Assembly (NCBI GenBank): GCA_009599575.1
Contig: VWND01000074.1
Coordinates: 1 to 20,042 of the forward strand
Origin: Blumeriella jaapii
Taxonomy: Eukaryota; Ascomycota; Leotiomycetes; Helotiales; Drepanopezizaceae
DNA: 20,042 nt
Reading direction: 5' to 3'
Each line of letters opens with the position of its first letter. The first letter of the stretch is position 1. The notes beneath the pieces were generated by a model. The model did no database searches. It had not been told where the DNA came from and saw only the letters and a list, made by a program, of their open reading frames with translations. The translations under genes and the position numbers were made by a program. Positions 1 to 9,235 of this stretch are shown here, in pieces.

Positions 1-939
1 CCAAAATCTTGAGCAGGCGGTAGGTGACGAACTGAGGCGCAAAGTTCCCGAAAGCTTGAATCAGTGTGAGAAACCACTGGGTCAAGAAGCTCCACTTGTG
101 TTCGAGGAAGACCTCGATCCATAACTTTCTGGGATGGGGCTTCTCGGCCCAGGCCTTGCTGAGATCTTTTGATCGCGTTCGAGAGTCCATCTTGGGGAGA
201 TCCTTCAGTTCCAGCCGATTCTTCTGACGGGAGAGCCGGAGAAGGTGGCCAACCCACATGAACGTATACTTACGAAAGGCCGAGACGGTGTGCATGCCGT
301 CGACTGGAGCGCCATCGTAGAAGAGCTCTGGGCGCCGAGGCAAAGAGAGGCTGGCAAAGGCAGCGAGGACGGCTAGGACCAGCTGGGCAATGCGGAGGCC
401 CAGCTCTGTGGAAGAGAGGGGGCTTGCCTGCTGCGTAATGAGTCCATTCTGGTACAGAAGCGCAGCAAGGAGGATAGTAGCGGAAAGCGCTGTGTAAAAC
501 CCCAAGGTGTAGCTTTTGCGCGAGTCTTTGCTGAGGACGATGGCGGATGTTTGGAGCAAGACGAGAACCTGGAGGAGAATGTCAGCACTCCCAACTCTCA
601 TCAAGTCACATGGTCGCGTACCGATGCGCCTACCACCACCCAGTTCTCCAGCAACATGAGCTCTCCATCTCCAATGGTGGCGAGCACCGCCAGCGCAACC
701 GACGTCGACAGTCCTGCGATGGCAAACCATCCCAGCAGGGCCTTTGGCAGCTGGGCGTTGTATGAAGTGATGGACTCCGCCGTGGCGGTCCCATCGGCAT
801 CCTCGTCGAACTCGAATCTGGAGCTCGAGCCGCTGCGAAAGTGGGATGCGATGTTGCTGATGGAAGGACATGTGAGCAGGGCGACCAGAACGAGACTGAC
901 GGTGCTGGCGGCCAGAGATGTCGATATGGTCTCGAGCAT
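1..939 (-). CDS. ABC transporter, ABCC (MRP-like) family, 5' part only
   Basis: The N-terminal ~295 residues are present; the gene continues past the left edge. Exon 1 is 939-622, a 53-nt intron spans 621-569 (donor GTACGC, CTGAC branch, CAG acceptor), and exon 2 runs from 568 to 1 in phase 0. The start is the first ATG of the frame and is followed by a hydrophobic segment (about residues 8-30). A second lies near residues 68-90 and more at residues 107-170, as in the extra N-terminal membrane domain of ABCC proteins. After that come the cytosolic linker and the approach to the first transmembrane domain, with landmarks FRKYTFMWVGHLLRL, LPKMDSRTRSKDL and NFAPQFVTYRLLKIL, which fit fungal ABCC (Ycf1/Ybt1-type) proteins from memory. 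Such proteins export or vacuole-load conjugates. Both ATP-binding domains would be off-window, so the substrate cannot be judged. No frame break is visible here. Confidence 0.8.
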
Positions 940-1159
940 TTTTAATGGGGTGTGGTGATAGACTAAGGGGAGGTCGGCGGTGGTGCTGGGGACTCGGCAA
1001 GCATCTCTCTCTGGATGTCAACAGACACCTGATGCGGGGCTTGATGATATTGGTGTTTACTTAGTGGCGGGTGTTCGGGGCCAAGCAGTTATCTAGGTAG
1101 GCAGCAAAGGTCGTTATGTCGAAGAAGCAGCAAGCTTTAAGGCTTAAAAGCGAATCGTA

Positions 1160-1185
1160 TGAATCACTCACCGGTGAGTGAGTCA
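1160..1185. promoter_or_regulatory. Palindrome with AP-1/Gcn4-type site
   Basis: Bases 1164-1181 are a perfect 18-bp palindrome, TCACTCACC then GGTGAGTGA. Pairing resumes after one mismatch (1163/1182) to make a 26-bp imperfect palindrome at 1160-1185. Its right end is TGAGTCA (1179-1185), the consensus bound by fungal bZIP factors of the Gcn4/CpcA class; the left end is the degenerate TGAATCA. It lies about 220-245 bp upstream of the ABC transporter start. Binding is inferred. Confidence 0.5.
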
Positions 1186-1226
1186 GAACGGCACCGTATG
1201 GTGGCTGGCCGGGTGGTGTAACGAGT

Positions 1227-1283
1227 GGTGAATGGATGTGGTGAATGGATGTGGTGGTGAATGGGTGTATGGTGAATGGATGC
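1227..1283 (+). repeat. 13-nt minisatellite, four units
   Basis: Four copies of GGTGAATGGATGT start at 1227, 1240, 1256 and 1271 with 0-3 nt between them. Unit 3 has GGGTGT in place of GGATGT and unit 4 ends in C. Confidence 0.8.
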
Positions 1284-1503
1284 TGGATAGGACAAGCAAG
1301 ATGCGATAGAGTCAATGACAAAAGATGATAGAAGATAAGGATCAAGGATACCCACTGCAGTACATAGCTGGAATAGACAATACATTCTAGATGACGACGA
1401 GCCGGATAGACTGTACGTAAGTCGATTAACATGCAGAGATCGAAGGCTTCGCTAATTCATCACCATATCAACATACCCCTCGCTCGAAATTGATATCATA
1501 TTG

Positions 1504-1535
1504 CCACGCCTCTCGAAGGCATCCGAGAGGCGTGG
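1504..1535. repeat. Inverted repeat, 12-bp perfect stem, 8-nt loop
   Basis: CCACGCCTCTCG (1504-1515) pairs without mismatch with CGAGAGGCGTGG (1524-1535) around AAGGCATC. It is strongly GC-rich within an AT-richer surround. No gene end adjoins it, so it is not an obvious terminator; role unknown. Confidence 0.8.
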
Positions 1536-1723
1536 ATTTCATTGCCGGCTGCAGCATTTCGCATTTCACATCCCGCATTACATATATACAGTATCACCTG
1601 CAATATCCGTAGTGAGTAAAGTCACAAGTCAGTGATCATAGGCTTTCGAAGCGGTAAGGGTTGGTGGAGAGGTGCAGCAAGTGCTGACAGAACGAGGGAG
1701 GATGAGTAAGTCAGGTCTACATC

Positions 1724-1773
1724 GAGAGAGAAAGAAAGAAAGAAAGAAAAGAGGAGAAAGAAGAGAGCGAAGA
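1724..1773 (+). repeat. Purine tract with GAAA microsatellite
   Basis: An almost pure purine run that includes about five GAAA units at 1730-1750. Such tracts are common in fungal promoters and leaders. Confidence 0.7.
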
Positions 1774-2005
1774 ATGAATGGCTCGAAGCCGCGGATCACT
1801 GTATGATCTCGGATTCCTGAACAGCGAACGAGCTGAGTTTCGTGTCGAGAGCTGCCACAAAGCAGCTTGATGCAGAACGCGATAGTATCTTAGACATGGA
1901 TCTTTTACATACCAAAATGACCAATTGCCGTGCTTGCGGTAGCGTGTACGCCCGGCATGGAAACATCATCACAAGTCCAAACTCCAATGACTCGTCGTGG
2001 CCTTT

Positions 2006-2037
2006 ACAACGTCTTGTTTGAACAACGTCTTGTTTGA
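2006..2037 (+). repeat. Perfect 16-nt tandem duplication
   Basis: ACAACGTCTTGTTTGA occurs at 2006-2021 and again at 2022-2037 with no difference, which suggests a recent duplication about 475 bp upstream of the Cac2 start. Confidence 0.85.
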
Positions 2038-2510
2038 TACGTTTGAGAAAGCGACATACGCGAGACCGTGAGGACGACCGACTAACTGCAAAGGCGTGAC
2101 CTGACCCTTTTTCAACTCCCACTATCAAAACGTTTCCATCCACGGATTTCAATCCAATTCAATCCCCTTCGATCAAACCCAATCCGCTTCTGCAGGCAAT
2201 CCAGAGGCAATCGATTGTGTTGGTGCAAGAGCGAAACTTACTTCGCGTGGCCCCGACCGCAAGTAAGACTGACTGAGCTTCATCCCCGATCACTGCCAGA
2301 CAGACCACGAGTCACGACTCACAACGGATTTCTTTCATACTCGTACCCCGAAGCCTGCTCGACTCGATACAACCAGCCACAAACTTCTATCAAGAAGTCT
2401 CGAAACAACACACCCGCAAGGTCTCACTCGGCGGCATCCCTAATAGTCTTCGGCCTGCTGCTGTCGGATACCCTCGTCGGTAGCTCGATAGCTCCCAGAC
2501 GACGCCCATC

Positions 2511-4881
2511 ATGAAAGCCGCACCCATCATCGTCAACTGGCACGCCGAGAATGCTCCCATCTACTCGGCAGACTTCCAGCCGCATGGCAAGGGAAGATTG
2601 GCCACGGGCGGAGGAGATAACAATGTCCGGGTAGGTTGGGGAGCGTAGGACGCCCATCGTGAGCACTTGCTAACGGCTGCCAGCTCTGGAAGATCGATGC
2701 GGACGGGGAGGAGAGAAATGTGGAATATCTGTGTACCATGTCCAAGCACATCCAGACGGTCAACGTCGTACGCTGGGCTCCGAGAGGTAGGATCTGACGT
2801 CGCATTCGCATGTGCAAACACTCACAGTAACAGGCGATGTCCTGGCTTCGGCCGGCGACGATGGAAATGTCATTATCTGGGCTCTGCACGCGAAGAACGC
2901 CAAACCGGTGTTTGGAGAAGACGGCACGGAGGACAAGGAGACCTGGAGACCAAAGCACATGTGTCGCTCGTCCGGCCACGAGATCTACGACCTGGCGTGG
3001 TCCCCGGATGGGGTCTATTTCATCACCGGCAGCATGGACAACGTTGCGAGGATATACAATGCCCAGACTGGACAGTTGATACGCCAGGTCGCGGAGCACC
3101 AACACTACGTCCAGGGCGTGGCCTGGGATCCCCTCAATGAGTACATCGCGACGCAGTCCTCGGATCGATCCGTTCACATCTACACGCTCAAGACGAAGGA
3201 AGGGGCATACACCTTGGACAATCGAGACGAAGATCTTCGGAGCGTCGGGAAGAACTTGAAGATGGATCTGCCCGGCCGCAGAATCTCGTCCCACAGCCCA
3301 GCTCCTCCAGAGATGAGTCTGCGCCAGCAGTTTGCTTCAGAAATGGCTTCTCTCGTCCCGGGCTCTCCTCTTCCGTCGTGCCCCGGCACGCCCACCTCTG
3401 TCGCTCTCCCCATGAACCCTCCGAGTACCATCAGTCACAGCCGCAGATCATCCCTCGGGGCAGCCTCTCCAGCCATGTCCATGAGGAGATCTGCTTCCCC
3501 AGCACCATCCATGCCCCTCCCAGCCGTCATGCCGATGGAAGCCTCGCCCAAGCCCTACAGTATGGGACTCGGAGTCAAGAATGCGCACATCTACTCAAAC
3601 GACACACTCAAGTCTTTCTTTCGCCGTCTGACCTTCACCCCAGATGGAAGTCTCCTCTTCACCCCCGCTGGACAATACCAGTCCCAATTCAAGGGGGTGG
3701 AGGAATCCGCCAAGAACATGTACGAGGTTGCAAATACGGTCTACATTTACACTCGAGGCGGAATCAACAAGCCACCCATCGCGCATCTTCCAGGCCACAA
3801 GAAGCCTTCGGTGGTTGTCAAGTGCTCCCCAATCTACTACACGCCTCGCAAGTCCGCCCCACCTACCAAGCACATTACAATAGATACCTCCTCGGAGGAC
3901 AACATGTCCGCCCTTCCCGAGCCGGCCGTTCCCAAGTCGCCGGCACAATCGGATATGGAGCCTCCGCCTCTTCTTCCCCAAGCGGACGCATCCGGACTCA
4001 CATCCTCGCCAAAATCTGTGCCTGTGGATGCAGAGACCGGCTCGTCTGTTCCACCAGGGCCGATGATGGCCTTCTCCCTCCCGTACAGAATGATCTACGC
4101 CGTTGCAACGGAGGATTCGGTTCTCATCTACGATACTCAGCAGCAGACGCCTCTGTGCGTCGTCAGCAATCTTCACTGTGCGACATTTACTGATCTGACT
4201 TGGTAAGTTTCTGCGCCTCGCACCTACTACCACCACCTGCTGATTCATTAGGTCAAACGACGTTTAACCCTCCTCATGACATCCTCTGACGGCTTCTGCT
4301 CAACTCTGACGTTTGCCCCTGGGGAGCTCGGTCAAATCCACACGGGTGACATTCCCACGGCGAAACCCCCAACCCTCAGCACTACCGTCTCGTCGTCCCA
4401 AAACACCCCCATGGCAACACCTACCGCTGTTGCACCACCTTCTCCATTCCCCGCCTCCAGTCACCACCGCCCCACTTCCAGCGGCTTTGCAGCCCCTTCC
4501 CCTCGAGCGGCGCCCTCCCCTTCCATCCGTCCCTCCTCGCCCACGCGCTCCAATTCCACGTCCTCCGTCGCAACACAGTCCTCCCACGCACAAGGTACCA
4601 TCATCAGCAACCCGCCGCTGGTGGGTAGCACCATGCCCGGCGTCACGGCTGGGGGCAACGTTGGCTTCGTAAGCGGGATCCCGATGTCGACGCCGCCGCA
4701 GACGCCCCGAAGTGGCACGAGTGGTAGCGGGGCGGGCGTCAAGCGGGATGCGAGTGAGAGTGAGCGTGAGGATGGGATTGTGCAGAAGAGGAGACGGGTT
4801 GCGCCGACTGTGGTTCCTGCTGAGGAGCCTGCTGCACCTCCCCCGACCCCGGCCGCTGGAGTGCCTGATGGTAGAGCGTGA
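2511..4881 (+). CDS. CAC2: Chromatin assembly factor 1 subunit B (Cac2/p60), WD40 protein, one frame break
   Basis: CAF-1 deposits newly made H3-H4 onto replicating DNA in the nucleus; this is its WD-repeat subunit. Exons are 2511-2630, 2684-2786, 2834-4202 and 4252-4881, with introns of 53, 47 and 49 nt. The start MKAAPIIVNWHAENAPIYS fits the family. WD repeats follow (LATGGGDNNVRLWKID, LASAGDDGNVIIWAL, FITGSMDNVARIYN, IATQSSDRSVHIY), then an S/P-rich insert (about residues 230-310), repeats again with FFRRLTFTPDGSLL, and a last repeat near LTWSND/LTLLMTSSDG. The tail is S/T/P-rich with a basic QKRRRV, a likely nuclear signal. After splicing at 4251/4252 the frame reads WSND then V and stop at 4261-4267, while LTLLMTSSDG resumes one frame away: one base, probably a G after 4262, is missing. 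With it the protein is about 740 residues; as written it ends near residue 535. Confidence 0.88.
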
Positions 4882-5621
4882 TTTTAGATGTTGGCTTGTA
4901 TTCGAATAACGAGAGGTGTATATCAAGGAGTTGGGAGTGGGAAAGGCAACGGGAGGGAACGGGGCTGGGGTTGGGACTAGCATCCGAGGGCATTAGCAGC
5001 GGCGTCTCTTTTCGTGTTTTTGTCCTCCTTAGAGAGATAGGGGGGAGGGGGAAGGATTGTACTCGGCTGGCTTGGCTTAGCTTGATTTGACTTGAACTGT
5101 ATTTGGCAAGATGGGAATGGATCCCGAACGTATGAGCTGGTGCTACTTATAAACTGGACATCGCGTAGTGTAGCATTGCGAACGAAGTAAATGAGAATGA
5201 AAGCTGGATAGAAAACCTTAGCACAGGTATCTAGATGCCCGTGTGTAGCTATCTACCTATCTACCTACCTACTGGTCCATCAATCACATCAAAGCCTCAT
5301 GTGTACAGAGAGCCACCTTCCTACCTACAGTAATAGACCTTAGATAAGGAGAGTGCAGTATACGGCTACCAAACAACCCAAGTCATGGATCGGTGCAATA
5401 TACCCACCAGGACTCGGGCTGAATACAGGCATGCAGTTGAAAGGGACCTGTCAAGCGGGCACGAGAGATGGAATTCTCTTTCGCAAGCTGTACAGCTGGA
5501 TCTCAACCACGGCGGCGGCGTCAATACTCGCCCGCGCCCAGTGTCTGATAGACCGACTCGAATCTTCTCGGGCAGCCCGGGGACCTGGTAGGCGATTTCT
5601 GCGCGGGACAGTCGTCCCTGG
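4882..5621. other. Intergenic region between convergent gene ends
   Basis: No gene is recognised. The stretch holds the 3' ends of the plus-strand Cac2 and minus-strand GH78 transcripts. A short TATC/TACC microsatellite lies at about 5248-5273. If the GH78 gene has a terminal intron (donor at 5719), its last exon would fall inside this stretch. Confidence 0.6.
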
Positions 5622-8505
5622 TTAGCGATTTGCTTTTCCCTTTTGCTTCGTAAGGAGTCGATGATCGCACGAGATGGAGGCGCTTTCTCGAGATGAGGAA
5701 AAAGGGGGAGCAAACATACCCCAATGCCACCTTCCACTCCCAACAACGGCCTCCACGTTCTGCCGGCCCGGCAACACAACCTCGCCCGAGCAGTTCGGCG
5801 GCACGCTCACTTCCAACTCAAACACCTCGCCATCGCCGTCGCCGTCGCGTCGCCGTCGCTCCGAACGCGCCATCGACACTCGACCATCCCATACGGACTC
5901 AGATGCCTCACCTCCGCACTCTTGATCCTCCCGCCCGGCCTCGGCTCAAAGCGCACCACCCTCCACCCGGGCTCTTGGGCGCTGATGCCGCCGACGTGGG
6001 AATGCAGCCAGGCCGCGACGCTGCCGAGCGCGTAGTGGTTGAAAGAGGTCATGGCCCCCGGGTTGAGGGCGCCCGAGGGCAGCAGCGAGTCCCAGCGCTC
6101 CCACTGCGTCGTGGCGCCCATGGTCAGCGGGTACAGCCAGCTCGGGCACGCGTCTTCCTGCAACATGCGGTAGGCCAGCGGCGTCCTGCCGACGCGCGTG
6201 AGCGCCGGCAGGACGAGAGGCGTGCCGACGAAGCCAGTGCCGATCTTGAAGCCCGAGGCGCGCACGATGGCCTCGAGCCGCGAGCCGGCGGCGGAGAGGC
6301 GTTGCGCGTCGGTGGCGGCGGCGGGACAAGAGAGCAGAAGGTCGAATTGAAGAGCTAGGGATAGAGAGGTCATGGTCTCTGGGACCAGACGGCCGTTGGC
6401 CGTGACATATTCCTGTTGGAACAAGGTCTTCAGGCGAGCTGCTTCGGACTGGTATCGGATCGCATCTGCCTGACTCTCGGGCCCAAGAGCTTCGCACACC
6501 TTGGACAACAAGTACACGACATGTACTGCAACCTGGCTTAGTGGAATTCCTTTGGCAGGTTACGTGCAGTCTTGACTTACCCAGATAAGCATTAGCCACA
6601 AACTGCGGATCCGTCTTGCCCGCTCCCGCGTCGTCCGGCGGAGCGTCAGGATCAAGCCAGTCTCCGTATTGAAACTGGCTTGGATCCCATAGACCCTTTG
6701 CAGAATCTCCCGAGGACGTCTGTCTCGGCATGCCTTTCTCGAGCCACATCTTCATGCTTTCCAACTGAGCGCTCAAAACAGCCAGATCGCTGAACGCATG
6801 GTACAAAGCCCACGGAACTATGATTGCGGCATCTGCCCAAGCCGCCTTTGCCGTGAGGGAAGTAATGCCTGGAACCATCGGCGCGACATCTGCAACAACT
6901 CCGTTCATCTCCTGTTCCTGCTCGATAGCCAGATCTCTCAACCACCCTGAAAGCATGCCCGCCGTGTCGTAGAGAAAGCTGGCCGTGGGGCAGAAGACCT
7001 GGATATCACCAGTCCAACCCATACGTTCATCGCGCTGGGGACAGTCGGTTGGGATGCTGACAAAGTTTCCTTTCATGCTCCAAACGATGTTCTCATGCAG
7101 TTTGTTAACTCCTAAGCTCCCAGTATCAGAGGAGGAGAACCACCCTGTTCGCTCCATGTCTGTGTGGACCACGATTGCTTCGATGTCCTCCAGCAAGGTG
7201 TTGCTATCCGCCGATGGCCAGTTATCGACTTGGACATACCGAAAGCCGTGAAATGTGAACTTTGGCTCCCATGCTATCTCGTTTCCGTCGAGGATCAGAG
7301 TATCGGTTGCGTTGCAGTCTCGAAGAGGACGAATTGCAATTTCCCCATTCTCGAGAACCTCAACGTGTTTGAAGATGACAGTGTGCCCTGGTGGTCCCTG
7401 AACGCGTACCCTGAGCCAGCCCACGAGGACCTGTCCAAAGTCGAGGACGGTCGACCCAGCGGGCGTGACCAGGATCTCCTTCACGCTGACGGTTTCGAGA
7501 CGTCTCACGGGAGGGCCTTGTGGAGATTGCAGCCTTCTTCGCTGCTCCGTTGTTGCATTTCCATCGTCGTCGAGTTTCTTGATCTGGCACCAGAACGGGT
7601 GCTCGAGTACTGTGACAGCAGACCAGGCGGTGTCATCGAACGAAGCCGATTCCCAGCCAAGGATTTCCGACCTCGCGTCGTAAATTTCTCCATCGTAGAT
7701 CTCGGATGAGATCCTCGGGCTAATCCAGGACTTCCAGGTCTGGTCAGATCCGATGATTGCCTGCGAACCATCTTCGAGGGTAATCTCGAGCTGTGCCAGT
7801 AGAGCGAGCACGTCCCCATACATAAATCTCTTGCCCCCGTCATACCCCATTCTGCCGCTATACCATCCTTCCGACTTCTGCTCCGATAGCATTGCTTCCA
7901 CTCACCAACAATGCAGTCACGTCGAATGTCTGATAGTTGAGATGATACTTGTAAGAAGTCCATCCGGGAGCTAAAACATGATCGCCAACACTCTGCCCGT
8001 TAATGGTGGCTTCATAGATGCCGTAAGCAGTAACATAGAGTCGTGCGGACCGGACCTTTCCCGCGAGTTCGAATTCTTTTCGAAGCAAGGCTGGCCGTAA
8101 AGAGCCACTCGTGCTGATCGTTCTCGGCGCAGCGATCATCTCGGCCGACCAATCATCTCTTTCTAGCAAGCCGATTTCGACATTGGAGGGCGGAGACCAA
8201 GAAGAACTCGAGGAACCGCTCGTTACACGCACCTGAACCGTCGCCGATTCCCTGGACGCTAGAGCTCTGCAAGGCCACGGCACCAATACCGACTCGGCCG
8301 ACCGGAAAGTCTCCTCATAGTCTATCGGCTCTTCTGTTCTGCTTCCGCTGGACTTGATTCGCAACTCGTAGGACTCCTGGCGCCAGTCTTTCTCGTGGCC
8401 GAAGAACCTCCAGGACAGCCTGGGTCGGGCTTCTTCAATGCCGATGGAGTCGCCAATGCGGTGGTGCTCAAACACCACCTCCTGCGGTTGGACTACGTCG
8501 GACAT
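5622..8505 (-). CDS. Alpha-L-rhamnosidase, GH78, two frame breaks
   Basis: Hydrolyses terminal alpha-L-rhamnose from plant glycosides and polysaccharides. The protein starts MSDVVQPQEVVFEHHRIGD with no signal peptide, so it is probably intracellular. Exons are 8505-6581 and 6525 onward; the 55-nt intron has donor GTAAGT and acceptor TTGCAG. N-terminal beta domains contain RPRLSWRF and YGIYEATINGQSVGDHVLAPGWTSY. The (alpha/alpha)6 catalytic part holds DCPQRDERMGWTGD (near residue 490), where the general acid and other active-site acids lie, then WERWDS (near 783) with the probable base, and SFNHYA (near 803). Break 1 at 7871-7875: GAEV leads to a stop while EGWYSGRMGYDGG is in another frame; two bases appear missing. 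Break 2 near 5846-5849: one base is missing in a GACGGC repeat, and VFELEVSVPPNCSG follows in the next frame. Repaired length is about 943 residues. The 3' end is uncertain: either the stop at 5622, or splicing from a GTATGT donor at 5719 to an acceptor ending at 5599. Confidence 0.86.
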
Positions 8506-9235
8506 CTCGGGCTCAGTCAGTCTACTCTCTTCGTACGGCCGTGCGATTTGCGTAATAAGCAGGAGAAGATACGAAGAGGAAGAGGCTTTAGATCTAAGAA
8601 CAGTATGATCTGGTCATGATTCTAGTGTATGTCAGCCCCCATTTATGGAGAAAGGAAAAGGCCGCTGTACGCGTGTATGAGATCGCAAGGTGGGCGTCTT
8701 CTTCCAAGCGGTACTAACAGCTGCACCATGGGGAAGGTGGTAAAAGTGGGCGCGATGTTCATCTCGAAGAGGTGGGGAAGCCGCTAGCCCAGGATCAGAG
8801 TCTTACGATGCATATAATGGAGGCGCTTCACCTGCCCATACGAGGCCTGGAACCATGATACATACCTATCATCCATCCCATGGACCTCGAGGACGAAGAG
8901 AGATGCCGTTGCAGGATTCAAGCTCAGATTGCCTTCAGACTCCTCCAAACCCCGCATCAAGATTGCAACGACATTTGCAAAGTTACCCTCTGCTGCCGGG
9001 CAGCGGATTGACCTGCCGAGAAAACGTTGATGTGCAATAAATTCTACTTGATGAGGTTCAGACGATGGGAGGACGTTGATTTCAACACACGCTAGGGCGC
9101 TCAAGCGAGCAAGCAATCGAGCCGAGCCTCCAAAACACCACCTCTGCTGGCCTGCTGGCCGCCTTGGTCTCTCGCAGCTCAGAACGCTCGAATCCCAACA
9201 GCGCAACCCAATTCTTTCGGATCTCAGCCATACCG
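8506..9235. promoter_or_regulatory. Divergent promoter region of GH78 and alpha/beta hydrolase genes
   Basis: About 730 bp lies between the two start codons and must hold both promoters and leaders. A CCAAT pentamer is at 9208-9212, close to the hydrolase start, and probably lies in its leader. I see no coding sequence. Confidence 0.5.

Larger units (their letters stand above)
940..2510. other. Divergent intergenic region between ABC transporter and CAF-1 subunit
   Basis: About 1.57 kb separates two outward-facing genes. Open frames here are short and have no family-like sequence. The region is rich in simple and symmetric sequence, listed separately: a palindrome at 1160-1185, a minisatellite at 1227-1283, a hairpin at 1504-1535, a purine tract at 1724-1773 and a tandem duplication at 2006-2037. 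It must contain both promoters. Confidence 0.7.

Noticed and set aside
1796..2152. Minus-strand open frame of 118 codons in the ABC/Cac2 intergenic region
   Set aside because: No family-like motif is seen and it overlaps the tandem duplication; probably chance.
5693..6358. Long plus-strand open frame opposite the GH78 C-terminus
   Set aside because: It is the antisense shadow of GC-rich GH78 coding sequence; the minus strand has clear family motifs and the plus frame is Arg/Ala-rich noise.
7893..7906. GTGAGT in GH78 as an intron donor explaining the first break
   Set aside because: The nearest frame-restoring acceptor would make a 28-nt intron and delete conserved residues; a small indel fits better.
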